A DNA stretch of 8,961 nucleotides from Deltaproteobacteria bacterium (GCA_016935875.1 JAFGQD010000088.1:1-8961), one strand, 5' to 3'. Counted from the stretch's first letter, positions 1 through 6,133 are shown. Notes: generated from the letters alone by a model not told the origin. Numbers and translations: made by a program.

Positions 1-503
1 GCCACGCGATCATTCGAGTGTTCGCCAGAGAGCTTCTGTTTGATCTTGCCATATTCCCGTGCAATTTCCGAGTGCTCGATAAGGTAGTCCCGAAACAGCA
101 GCCGATCCCAGTGCTCGAAGTGGGCCTCGACCATGTGGATGTGATGAGTTCTGTTCCCGGTCTTGTCGCGTTTGATGAACCAGGCGTAGAACGGCGGCGT
201 ATCGTCTCCGAATGACGGTCGCCAGAAATACTCGTATCCCTGTGCCTCAAGGATGGGTACTGCCTGTCGTCTTGCCCCGTCGAGACTGGTCACTTCGACC
301 AGGATATCGATGATTGGTTTTGCCGGGAGACCGGGAACGGCGGTGCTGCCGAAGTGTTCGATTCGTTGTATCAGATCAGCGGGAAGACAGGAACGTAACT
401 GACGGCGTTCCTTCTCGAACAGCTCGGGCCAGAGGGGATTGTACGGAACAACAGCGACGTGTTCTTTGATCACGCGGGCAATCTTTTCTTCCAGTGTTTC
501 CAT
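1..503 (-). CDS. GrpB family protein (UPF0157), 3' end cut by window edge
   Basis: Translates to 167 residues from the ATG at 501-503 and stays open at the left edge, so the C-terminus is missing; family members are roughly 170-190 aa, so little is lost. The GrpB/UPF0157 hallmarks are present: HFGSTAVPGLPAKPIIDILV (residues 50-69), the nucleotidyltransferase-like Gly-Ser followed by Asp66; the block YFWRPSFGDDTPPFYAWFIK (92-111); and a THHIHMVE segment (119-126). GrpB domains have a nucleotidyltransferase-like fold, and some are fused to dephospho-CoA kinase, but the substrate is unknown. A second in-frame ATG lies at 525-527 and would add eight residues (MEVNPKKG). I prefer 503 because family members as I remember them begin near METLEEKI, although the preceding AAAGGG is too close to be an ideal ribosome site. 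It lies 164 nt downstream of the CMD gene and appears to stand alone. Confidence 0.85.
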   Translation of the reverse strand, partial: METLEEKIARVIKEHVAVVPYNPLWPELFEKERRQLRSCLPADLIQRIEHFGSTAVPGLPAKPIIDILVEVTSLDGARRQAVPILEAQGYEYFWRPSFGDDTPPFYAWFIKRDKTGNRTHHIHMVEAHFEHWDRLLFRDYLIEHSEIAREYGKIKQKLSGEHSNDRV

Positions 504-667
504 CCCTTTTTTCGGGTTCACTTCCATCCAAAGTGATTACGGCACGTCCTTCACGAAGTCACGTGTGAACGAAGTCTTCAAGAGCATACTGAGGCCACAA
601 GACACGGCCCCGCGATGCAGTCGTTCATCCCCAAGGATGTGTTAAATTTTTTAAAGCGTCATTATTT
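504..667. other. Spacer between the CMD and grpB-like genes; short repeats only
   Basis: No gene is seen. The spacer holds a direct repeat ACGAAGTC at 553-560 and 569-576, 16 bp apart start to start and overlapping a CACGTG palindrome between them. It also holds a 5-bp hairpin CATCC-CCAA-GGATG at 626-639, followed on the plus strand by six T at 647-652. That looks terminator-like only for plus-strand transcription, and no plus-strand gene precedes it. No convincing promoter for the grpB-like gene was found. Confidence 0.35.
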
Positions 668-985
668 CTAACAGTCACACTTTATGTTGCCTGCGATAAT
701 CTCCTGCCAGTCCCCAATGACATCGTGGGTCCAGCAGTCATCGGCTCCGGCGGCTTCACGCATGACTAACGCGAGAATATACGCCAGTTCTTTCACGGTT
801 GCACCGGCATCCAGGGCGCCTTTAAAGTGTTTCAGTACGCAGGGTTTTGATCGGGCTTTTATTGAAAGGGCAAAACAGATGAATTGATACGTCTTTTCAT
901 CAATCATCCGATTATTACGATACAGCTCATCCATCCCATCGAGCATTTCTGTAAATTCCGGGAAAAATTCTTCTAGTAATTTCAC
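668..985 (-). CDS. Carboxymuconolactone decarboxylase / AhpD-like family protein
   Basis: A 105-aa cytoplasmic protein starting at the GTG at 983-985. An AAGGAG sits 8 nt upstream, which decides this start over an open frame running back to 1132 whose extra residues look non-coding. The CMD/AhpD core is visible at residues 42-75: KARSKPCVLKHFKGALDAGA and then TVKELAYILALV, with the conserved Cys49 and His53 of the C-x-x-x-H motif and the Gly-Ala-Thr helix turn. In classical AhpD the active site is C-x-x-C-x-x-x-H; here the first Cys position is Ser46, so the two-thiol centre is not in the usual place. Other cysteines occur at 37, 84 and in a C-terminal CDC (103-105). Members act as peroxidase partners, decarboxylases or unknown thiol enzymes; the substrate cannot be called. 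It is about the length expected for a single CMD domain. Confidence 0.82.
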   Translation of the reverse strand: MKLLEEFFPEFTEMLDGMDELYRNNRMIDEKTYQFICFALSIKARSKPCVLKHFKGALDAGATVKELAYILALVMREAAGADDCWTHDVIGDWQEIIAGNIKCDC

Positions 986-1312
986 TGTACTGACTCCTTG
1001 CTGTGATTGATGTGTGTATTGTAACGATACGCATAGCCAACGTACCGGGCAGACTGAGAAAGACGTCGCGCAGAGTAACCACGATGGATACAGATACATC
1101 TCATAAACCTCAAGTATTCGCCAGCCTGACACAGCGATTTATCACAGCTCTTTGCATTTGTCGATATGTCAATACCGTGTGCTTTGATTTTTCACAGTGC
1201 ATTGCCGATGTATGTAAGAAAGGGGTACCCTATGTGCTTTCAGTCACGATCAGTGATAATGCGGTACACCCCAGGATCGCGCGCGGACCGGCCGGCAATG
1301 GTACAAACGGTT
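986..1312. other. 327-bp spacer without a recognisable gene
   Basis: Between the small cupin gene and the CMD gene. It contains the candidate promoter at 1138-1164. It also has an imperfect inverted repeat with arms GGGGTACC (1222-1229) and GGTACACCCC (1263-1272, one extra base), enclosing a smaller TCAC/GTGA stem, and a GC-rich block at about 1279-1296 built of CG and CCGG repeats. Neither strand shows a T-run after the inverted repeat, so it is not a standard intrinsic terminator. A plus-strand open frame (1003-1347) crosses this stretch but has no domain sense and runs into the cupin gene, so I treat it as noise. Confidence 0.4.
1138..1164 (-). promoter_or_regulatory. Candidate promoter for the CMD gene
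   Basis: On the minus strand, TCGACA (1159-1164, five of six to the -35 consensus) is followed after 15 nt by GATAAA (1138-1143, four of six), preceded by TGT as in an extended -10. A perfect TTGACA also lies just upstream at 1167-1172, but its spacing to any -10 is wrong. The leader would be about 140 nt long. Pattern match only. Confidence 0.25.
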
Positions 1313-1648
1313 TTACTGTTTCGCTGAATACCGGTCCGGGTCATTAAAGAAGGTGATGTCCGCATAGCCGGCATATATTTTCCCCGAATGCGATACCCCT
1401 TCCGGGATGTAATATCTGTCCCCTTTTGTAAAGGTTTTCCTGTTAGCTCCGATCATCAGGTCGATCCTACCCTCCAGAACGATGCCGATCTGAGCGGCGT
1501 GAGAATGCTTGGGCAGGTCAACATCCTTTTCGAATTCCATGAAAATGATTTGATGAGTATCGGATTGGGAAAGATACGCGGTTATTCCTTCTAACGGGAT
1601 ATCAGCTTCAGGAAGATTTTTGATAGGATCCGGAAATATCTCTGACAT
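1313..1648 (-). CDS. Small cytoplasmic cupin-domain protein
   Basis: A 111-aa single-domain cupin with no signal peptide. Cupin motif 1 is HSHAAQIGIVLEG (48-60), with His48 and His50, Gln53 in the slot usually held by Glu, and Gly60. Motif 2 is GDRYYIPEGVSHSGK (76-90), with Pro82, Gly84 and His87. These give a plausible metal site of His48, His50, His87 and Gln53; Gln here appears typical of this small-cupin subfamily. The start at 1646-1648 has AAAGGAG about 6 nt upstream. It begins 27 nt after the msrB-msrA fusion stops, so the two are probably one transcript, suggesting a role in oxidative or carbonyl stress. The reaction is unknown: cupins of this size include isomerases, dioxygenases and sensor-like proteins. 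Confidence 0.85.
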   Translation of the reverse strand: MSEIFPDPIKNLPEADIPLEGITAYLSQSDTHQIIFMEFEKDVDLPKHSHAAQIGIVLEGRIDLMIGANRKTFTKGDRYYIPEGVSHSGKIYAGYADITFFNDPDRYSAKQ

Positions 1649-1675
1649 AAGAAACTCCTTTCATTAGATGTGTAA

Positions 1676-2611
1676 TCAAAACTTCTTTTTGTACACGTGG
1701 CAGTATGGCTGCTGCTTTTTCTTGTCATAATAGTCCTGATGGTACTCTTCAGCTTTCCAAAAGGTACCAGCGGGAAGAACTTTTGTGACGACTTGATATC
1801 CTTTGTCCTTAAGGATATCTATTAACTTATACACAATCCTTTTCTCATCATCATTGTTGTAAAAAATCGCTGACAGATATTGTTCTCCAATATCAGGACC
1901 CTGACCGTCGGCCTGTGTCGGATCATGAATCTCAAAGAAGAATCTGGCAAGGGTCTCAAAGTCCACTTTACCCGGATTATAGGTTACTTCGACAGCCTCC
2001 AGATGCCCGGTTTTCCCCCCGGTAACATCCCGATAGGAGGGGTTTTCCATGGAACCTCCCATATAACCTGATACTGCCGAAATGACTCCCTCTTTCTGCT
2101 CAAAGAGATGTTCCACACCCCAGAAGCAGCCTCCTGCAAAGTAGGCTTTTGCTTCGAGAGGCTCTTTTTCATCCGGTACAAATACCAGGGAGATGGAATT
2201 GACACAATGTCGGATATTCTTATCTGTCAGCTCTTCTCCTTCGAATACGTGACCCAGATGTGCCCCGCAATTTGTACACAATATCTCGGTTCTAATCCCA
2301 TCGGCATCCTTTTGCCTTGTAACGGCCCCTTTGATTTCATCATCAAAGCTGGGCCATCCGCAGGTAGATGCAAACTTATCGTCCGAACGATACAGGAGCG
2401 CATTGCATCGTTTGCAGTAATAAGAGCCCTTTCCATAAAAGTCGTTATATTCTCCACTGAACGGTGCCTCCGTACCTTTATGGACGATGACTCTTTCTTC
2501 TTCGGTTGAAAGCTTGTTGTAGGACTTCTTATCCATAGCCGGCTCCTCCGTGCATGAGATTAGGTTAAACAGTACTACTATTGATAACGCGATTAGTATA
2601 TATTTTAGCAT
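1676..2611 (-). CDS. msrBA: Bifunctional methionine sulfoxide reductase B/A, predicted lipoprotein
   Basis: A 311-aa two-domain repair enzyme that reduces methionine-R-sulfoxide (MsrB) and methionine-S-sulfoxide (MsrA) in proteins. The N-terminus is a lipoprotein signal: hydrophobic residues 4-17 and lipobox LISC with Cys20; Thr follows the Cys, so by the +2 rule outer-membrane sorting is likely. The MsrB domain (about 31-146) has the zinc ligands CKRC (66-69) and CTNC (112-115), the CGWPSF block (84-89) and the catalytic Cys136 in RHCVNSISL. The MsrA domain (about 154-311) starts at the catalytic GCFWGVE (Cys162) and keeps the HDPTQADGQGPDIGEQY block (229-245) and a late Cys304 that may act as resolving thiol. 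The order is B then A, the reverse of the Neisseria/Streptococcus fusion. The start has AAAGGAG 5 nt upstream. Reducing power at the envelope must come from a thioredoxin-like partner that is not in this window. Confidence 0.95.
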   Translation of the reverse strand: MLKYILIALSIVVLFNLISCTEEPAMDKKSYNKLSTEEERVIVHKGTEAPFSGEYNDFYGKGSYYCKRCNALLYRSDDKFASTCGWPSFDDEIKGAVTRQKDADGIRTEILCTNCGAHLGHVFEGEELTDKNIRHCVNSISLVFVPDEKEPLEAKAYFAGGCFWGVEHLFEQKEGVISAVSGYMGGSMENPSYRDVTGGKTGHLEAVEVTYNPGKVDFETLARFFFEIHDPTQADGQGPDIGEQYLSAIFYNNDDEKRIVYKLIDILKDKGYQVVTKVLPAGTFWKAEEYHQDYYDKKKQQPYCHVYKKKF

Positions 2612-2905
2612 ACATTCTCCTTTCCAGACACATAACGACTAAAGTCAGCAGCGTTTTAATGTCTGTTGGATTATGTTGTTGCGCACTTTTTAAAATCTTT
2701 TCTTTGATAACACGTTACATCCCAGATACCTTGGAATTCTGCTGATTGTATAAACGCCATTTGTCTATAATTTAATGTCTTCTTTGGGAATGGCAAGCGA
2801 TTTACGGGATGTAGTTTGAAACAACGAAATCACAAAAATCTTTTCGTAGATGGATACCTGTATCTGTTTGCATGCGGAGGCCTTATAGGGGTTAGGCGTT
2901 GTACG
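2612..2905. other. 294-bp AT-rich spacer upstream of msrBA
   Basis: No gene is supported. A plus-strand open frame from 2816 runs into the cupin gene antisense and has no domain features. The spacer holds the candidate msrBA promoter at 2769-2796. A GTTAGGC heptamer at 2891-2897 resembles an integron attC core, but no partner core was found within about 150 bp. Confidence 0.4.
2769..2796 (-). promoter_or_regulatory. Candidate sigma70-type promoter for msrBA and the following cupin
   Basis: On the minus strand, TTGCCA (2791-2796, five of six to consensus) is followed after 16 nt by TAAATT (2769-2774, four of six), in an AT-rich context. It would give a leader of about 150 nt before the msrBA start. 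No obvious operator is seen in the leader. Confidence 0.35.
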
Positions 2906-3322
2906 CTATTTCTTAATGGTTATCGGCGTACCCACTTCTCCCGCATAGAACACTATGATCTCTGCCGGTTCGCTGCCTTCGTTTTTTCCGTAATGCCACG
3001 TATTGACAACCTCGACGATTGACTCTCCGGCTTTCAGGTGTAATGTCTTGTTATCTTCCGTCACTACCGTGAGTTCTCCACGTAACATTACCCCCGCATT
3101 GATCACCGTATGTTCATGCATCTCCAATTGTACCCCCGCCGGAATGGTGATTCTCAGGATGGTTATCTCCGGTGTGCCTTCGGAGTAGTTCGGCAGAGCA
3201 TTGCCGTTCCAACTTGAACTCGTTTTCGATAATTCTTCAACGGCGACGGTGTTTGCATCTTCGGCCCAGACAGCACCCGACAGTACCAGTACCAGACAGA
3301 TTGCGCACAGTAGTTTCTTCAT
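2906..3322 (-). CDS. Exported (periplasmic) cupin-domain protein
   Basis: A 138-aa protein with a clear Sec signal peptide: KK at residues 2-3, a hydrophobic stretch from 4 to 18, and a signal-peptidase I site VWA|ED after residue 20. The mature part is one cupin domain: motif 1 HEHTVINAGVMLRG (69-82) with His69 and His71, and motif 2 from AGESIVEVVNTWHYGKN (98-114) with His110. The PAEIIVFYAG strand (119-128) closes the barrel. The short mature length suggests a single metal-binding cupin acting outside the cytoplasm; the reaction is unknown. AGGAGG lies about 11 nt upstream of the start. A good promoter at 3347-3376 lies in the short spacer after the methyltransferase gene, so it is probably expressed independently. 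Two unrelated-looking cupins flank msrBA, one exported and one cytoplasmic. Confidence 0.88.
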   Translation of the reverse strand: MKKLLCAICLVLVLSGAVWAEDANTVAVEELSKTSSSWNGNALPNYSEGTPEITILRITIPAGVQLEMHEHTVINAGVMLRGELTVVTEDNKTLHLKAGESIVEVVNTWHYGKNEGSEPAEIIVFYAGEVGTPITIKK

Positions 3323-3346
3323 TCGATATGTTTCCTCCTCGTATTC

Positions 3347-3376
3347 ATTATATGACGATCACGCCAGCATGGTGAA
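3347..3376 (-). promoter_or_regulatory. Promoter of the exported cupin gene
   Basis: On the minus strand, TTCACC (3371-3376, four of six to the -35 consensus) is followed after 18 nt by a perfect TATAAT (3347-3352). Transcription would start near 3340, about 18 nt before the cupin ATG. It lies in the 87-nt spacer after the methyltransferase gene, so the cupin need not depend on read-through. Confidence 0.5.
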
Positions 3377-3409
3377 TTGTCCCGGGAGTAGCTGTTCCAT
3401 AGCGCACTG

Positions 3410-4246
3410 TTACTTCCTGGCGACAACAGCTATTTCCCTGCTTTTCCGGTCGAATGGTAAGCCGGCGACATCAGAATAAAGCTTCTCAATCGTAAATCCG
3501 CACGCTGTAAACTCCTTCTCAATCGCTTCGGAGCTGAAATATTGCAACCAGTTATATACGGTTCGTGTGCGTGAAGCTTCGATTAGCGTGTATTTGTCAA
3601 GGACTACCTTTTCATCCTCGTATTTGAACGTATTCAAAAACCCGTAATATCTATTCGGTGACCAGAATCCATTAAGGAGATTAGCTTCGTACATTGCCGC
3701 TTCTTCGCATCGGTCAAAGGCATTCAGTGAATACACGTCGAGGAGGACCGAGCCACCCGGCTCCAGGTGGGTGTAAAATCTGTCCAGCATCCTTTTTCTC
3801 TGGGTGGGACTGAGGGCACAGAAGTCACACATGATCATCAGTATGAGATGAAAACGACCATCTGTCTCGAATTCCAGGTAGTTCTGATGTACATAGTGGA
3901 TGAACAGGCCTTCCCTGTCAGCGGCTTTCTGTGCGTGCTGAATCGATCTCCTGGAAAAGTCTATTCCGGTTACCTCCGCCTGCCTCCGGGCCAGCCGTAT
4001 CGCATACAATCCCGGCCCGCAGCCGAAGTCGGCAATTTTTATCCCCTCGCCGACGTTGAACCGGGAGGCGACCCATGCAACCGAGCTATCGATGAATTCA
4101 GTCTTTCGAGACGAAACATCGATATCTTCGTTCAGATGGAACATCAGCATCTGCTCCGATGTATGCTCGTCCGTCCACAGGTCGCTTGCCGTATAAAACT
4201 CGAATGGTTTAGGGCGGCTATTGATAGTTTCTAATGCTGCAAACAC
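3410..4246 (-). CDS. Class I SAM-dependent methyltransferase
   Basis: A 278-aa cytoplasmic protein from the GTG at 4244-4246, chosen because GGAG stands 7 nt upstream and because homologs as I recall them begin just before the EINSRPKPFEFYTA-like segment. An earlier GTG at 4271-4273 lacks a ribosome site. The Rossmann methyltransferase core is clear: motif I IADFGCGPGLYAIRLA (71-86), the acidic end of strand 2 in GIDFS (94-98), then LILMIMCDFCALSP (134-147) and the LEPGGSVLLDVYS post-core strand. The N-terminal DLWTDEHTSEQMLMFHLNED (22-41) and the C-terminal region from NGFWSPNRYYGF onward are the subfamily-specific parts that should bind the acceptor. The methyl acceptor is unknown. The gene stands alone between long spacers. 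The upstream spacer contains a sigma54-like site and several palindromes. Confidence 0.88.
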   Translation of the reverse strand: MFAALETINSRPKPFEFYTASDLWTDEHTSEQMLMFHLNEDIDVSSRKTEFIDSSVAWVASRFNVGEGIKIADFGCGPGLYAIRLARRQAEVTGIDFSRRSIQHAQKAADREGLFIHYVHQNYLEFETDGRFHLILMIMCDFCALSPTQRKRMLDRFYTHLEPGGSVLLDVYSLNAFDRCEEAAMYEANLLNGFWSPNRYYGFLNTFKYEDEKVVLDKYTLIEASRTRTVYNWLQYFSSEAIEKEFTACGFTIEKLYSDVAGLPFDRKSREIAVVARK

Positions 4247-4280
4247 GGTATGTCTCCAGTTTCTTTGTTGCACATAGCAC

Positions 4281-4298
4281 GGCCATCAGCCGGAGCTG
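4281..4298. repeat. 18-bp intergenic repeat, copy A
   Basis: GGCCATCAGCCGGAGCTG matches 6134-6151 at 17 of 18 positions (A versus T at position 8). Both copies lie in the spacer immediately upstream of a minus-strand gene. Similarity fades on either side. Function unknown. Confidence 0.5.
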
Positions 4299-4306
4299 TT
4301 GTTGGT

Positions 4307-4322
4307 TGCCAAGGCCATACCA
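4307..4322 (-). promoter_or_regulatory. Possible sigma54 (-24/-12) promoter for the methyltransferase gene
   Basis: On the minus strand the 16-mer TGGTATGGCCTTGGCA fits TGGCACG-N4-TTGCW at 9 of 12 defined positions, with the essential GG and GC at the right spacing. Transcription would start near 4295, about 50 nt before the chosen GTG. The mismatch within TTGC and the lack of an identified activator site keep confidence low. Confidence 0.22.
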
Positions 4323-4384
4323 TATCCGGATGTATAATTGAAAGAAATAGATCTTGTTTTTTTGAACTGGACACCGAGCGCATT

Positions 4385-4404
4385 CCCCGCTGCCTGCGGC
4401 GGGG
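4385..4404. repeat. GC-rich palindromic element
   Basis: CCCCGCTG - CCTG - CGGCGGGG forms an 8-bp stem (one G-T pair when read as RNA) with a 4-nt loop, inside an otherwise AT-rich spacer. No T-run follows on either strand, so it is not a standard intrinsic terminator. It resembles REP-like palindromes dispersed between genes in some bacteria, but only one copy is in the window. It could still stabilise the 3' end of the upstream TIMP-like transcript, which stops 64 nt earlier. Confidence 0.5.
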
Positions 4405-4438
4405 AGATTCAATTCATACATATCGTTTAATATTTTAG

Positions 4439-4450
4439 TATGTTAACATA
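4439..4450. repeat. 12-bp perfect palindrome
   Basis: TATGTTAACATA reads the same on both strands, 18 nt after the stop of the TIMP-like gene and about 190 nt before the methyltransferase start. It could be a dimeric repressor site or simply AT-rich symmetry; no regulator gene is nearby. Confidence 0.35.
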
Positions 4451-4467
4451 TCAAAGCTTGTCTCCAT

Positions 4468-5415
4468 TCACCGCCCGCCTTCGAGTTGGACGGAAAAATT
4501 CATCCATTCTATCTTCGGACAGCCATCCCGTCCCGTTTCGAGCTTGAAGCTTTCGATGGTCAGTGTTCCCCGACCAAAACGCCGAACATCTTCAACTTCC
4601 TCAACAGTCACCGATCGGCCTGCCTTTTCTCCATCGATTCTCTCTCCCACATCAGGTGAAAAAATGAATCTTCGGGGATTATCGGGGCCTTTCTTGGCTG
4701 CATAGGGACGGGAGGGGCAATCGGAAGGGTTGTCGGACAGATGCCAGCCTTCAATTTCCCGTGGATTCGGGGCAAAATGCAGTGGAGGTGTCAGTCTCGA
4801 CAAGTTTTCGTCACGCCCGCATTCCTTGATGACAATTTCCCATCCCGTCAAGGTCGGTTCGAGGATGAACTCGAAACGGGAACCAAAAGGTCGAAGGAAC
4901 CGTTCTCCGGCTGCGATTCGCCCTGAAATTTTCTCGCTGAAGAGCGAGTAAAGGAACCTTCTCTTGAATTCCTGCAAGGATATCCGTTGTACCTGCTTCT
5001 CTACTCCGTCGATACTGCCAGCGACATCTCCGTTTTCGACGCGAAGCCAGTATTCTCCGCAATGCGATAGGGCCAAGCCTGAGCCAGGCTTTGATCCCGG
5101 ACCGTTCAATGCCAATATCCAGTCGCTGCCAGGCGGGAATCCGTCCAGAGTGGGCCTGCAAAACATTCCATCTCCCATCTGAACAACCAGCCCCGTGTCG
5201 AGGAGCCCGCCTGCAAGGGTTTCCAGCACCAGAACATCCATGGTTGGGGTCTGGCCGAGATGATGCCGAAGAATCGTTCCCCGGACTACGAGCGGGGCGT
5301 CTTTCGCCACGGTAAGAAAAGGTCCTCTCCAATCGCAGGAACAAGCGCCGGTCGGAGATGGGATCATACAGAAACCCAGCCATAGAATCAGACACAGTAC
5401 CGTTATCCGTTTCAT
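4468..5415 (-). CDS. Exported protein with TIMP/netrin-like N-terminal module
   Basis: 315 aa from the ATG at 5413-5415, with GGAGG 10 nt upstream. This start sits 1 nt after the stop of the preceding gene, so translation is probably coupled. An upstream in-frame ATG (5446-5448) would put eleven extra residues before the signal and is rejected. Signal peptide 1-24 with likely cleavage TGA|CSC places Cys25 at the mature N-terminus, followed by Cys27. The Cys-x-Cys N-terminus and the strand pattern FLTVAKDAPLVVRGTIL (33-49) resemble TIMP/NTR domains, with Cys86 and Cys119 (HCGEYWLRVENGDVAG) as partners for disulfides. Residues about 170-315 form a second conserved-looking region (GWEIVI, LTPPLHFAPNPREIEGW, RFGRGTLTIESFKLE, PKIEWM) that I know only as an uncharacterised family. 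Lipid modification at Cys25 is possible, but the lipobox is poor. The role, perhaps protease binding or adhesion, is inference. Confidence 0.75.
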   Translation of the reverse strand: MKRITVLCLILWLGFCMIPSPTGACSCDWRGPFLTVAKDAPLVVRGTILRHHLGQTPTMDVLVLETLAGGLLDTGLVVQMGDGMFCRPTLDGFPPGSDWILALNGPGSKPGSGLALSHCGEYWLRVENGDVAGSIDGVEKQVQRISLQEFKRRFLYSLFSEKISGRIAAGERFLRPFGSRFEFILEPTLTGWEIVIKECGRDENLSRLTPPLHFAPNPREIEGWHLSDNPSDCPSRPYAAKKGPDNPRRFIFSPDVGERIDGEKAGRSVTVEEVEDVRRFGRGTLTIESFKLETGRDGCPKIEWMNFSVQLEGGR

Positions 5416-5416
5416 T

Positions 5417-6085
5417 TCAGGGACGCCTCCGGCCTTGCAGATAGACATAGGTTTGTGCCTCCAGATCGTCGGTGATGCAGGAAATCAAGGGATTGGTTGA
5501 GGATCGGGCCTTATCGATCGATTCCCGGTACCGCCTTGCAAGGACAGGCCGAAGACCCTTCTCGTGTTCTGTCCGGGCGGCCTCATAGCCCGCTCGGAGT
5601 CGATGAGCCTTAAAGAGATGGAGAAACGGGGCGATTGATGTTTCGGGACGCTTGGTAAGCCATTGATCGGCAAAATCCGCCTCAGCTACCGGACCTTCAC
5701 TCATCCCCTCCCATTCGGCCAGGAGAGGCACTGCAGACGCAAAGGTTTGCGCCTCACTTCGAACGTTCTCGCCAAGGATCGTGACCATCTGCTCGACCAG
5801 ATTACGTCTCTTTAGATACACTGCGTCTTCTGAACCTGACGGGACTTTAGTCAACCAGAGGGAGGAGTTCGGAGGTATGGCATCAAGATACTTCCGGACA
5901 CATGTCTGTACTGCCCCCGGATTATTGCCCTGTTCCAGTTCCGTCACCGGCCGAATCCCAAAAAACACGATACTCGAAAGAGAGGTTGGCTTCGACGGTT
6001 TTGCAGTAACATTGTCAAGCCATGCGCAATTCAACCCCATGGCAAACACTGCGAAGATAAAAAGACGCATAACAACTTTCAGCAT
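5417..6085 (-). CDS. Exported helical protein of unknown function
   Basis: 222 aa from the second of two adjacent ATGs (6083-6085), with GGAGG 7 nt upstream; the first ATG at 6088 would add one Met. The longest open frame reaches 6232, but that extension would overlap the upstream methyltransferase gene and hide the signal peptide. Residues 6-22 are hydrophobic (a signal peptide or anchor), with a possible cleavage at VTA|KPSK after 28; the LNC at 18-20 is not a good lipobox. The rest is largely helical, with PFLHLFKAHRLRAGYEAAR (153-171) and a helix from about 180 to 195, and it ends in a basic GRRRP. I do not recognise the family with confidence. It lies 1 nt before the TIMP-like gene and is very likely co-expressed with it. 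The 121-nt upstream spacer carries a palindrome and the 18-bp repeat. Confidence 0.7.
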   Translation of the reverse strand: MLKVVMRLFIFAVFAMGLNCAWLDNVTAKPSKPTSLSSIVFFGIRPVTELEQGNNPGAVQTCVRKYLDAIPPNSSLWLTKVPSGSEDAVYLKRRNLVEQMVTILGENVRSEAQTFASAVPLLAEWEGMSEGPVAEADFADQWLTKRPETSIAPFLHLFKAHRLRAGYEAARTEHEKGLRPVLARRYRESIDKARSSTNPLISCITDDLEAQTYVYLQGRRRP

Positions 6086-6119
6086 CATACTCCCTCCGGA
6101 CTTTGCCTTAATCATTGCT

Positions 6120-6133
6120 ATATTGTCCAATAT
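6120..6133. repeat. 14-bp palindrome upstream of the exported pair
   Basis: ATATTG-TC-CAATAT is a perfect inverted repeat with a 2-bp centre, 32 nt upstream of the first ATG of the helical exported protein. Its position fits an operator, but no matching promoter could be drawn with confidence. Confidence 0.35.

Noticed and set aside
626..652. Hairpin plus T-run resembling a terminator
   Set aside because: It is oriented for plus-strand transcription, the stem is only 5 bp, the T-run is offset, and no plus-strand gene precedes it.
668..1132. 154-aa version of the CMD protein
   Set aside because: The AAGGAG before the GTG at 985 marks the real start; the extra N-terminal residues show no domain or signal character.
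1003..1347. 114-aa plus-strand open frame
   Set aside because: Overlaps the end of the cupin gene and the CMD start region, has no domain features, and all supported genes are on the other strand.
2891..2897. GTTAGGC next to a gene end, like an integron attC core site
   Set aside because: No matching RYYYAAC partner core or L boxes within about 150 bp, and no comparable cores in the other spacers; a single heptamer is expected by chance.
3767..4234. 155-aa plus-strand open frame
   Set aside because: Antisense shadow of the methyltransferase gene, which has full motif support.
4385..4404. GC hairpin as an intrinsic terminator of the TIMP-like gene
   Set aside because: No U-tract follows on either strand; kept only as a palindromic element.
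4218..4421. 67-aa minus-strand open frame in the methyltransferase upstream spacer
   Set aside because: Runs through the GC hairpin and 18-bp repeat, has no ribosome site or recognisable domain; at best a gene remnant.
4811..5395. 194-aa minus-strand open frame
   Set aside because: Out-of-frame shadow of the TIMP-like gene; the arginine-rich, low-sense translation is typical of a shifted frame.
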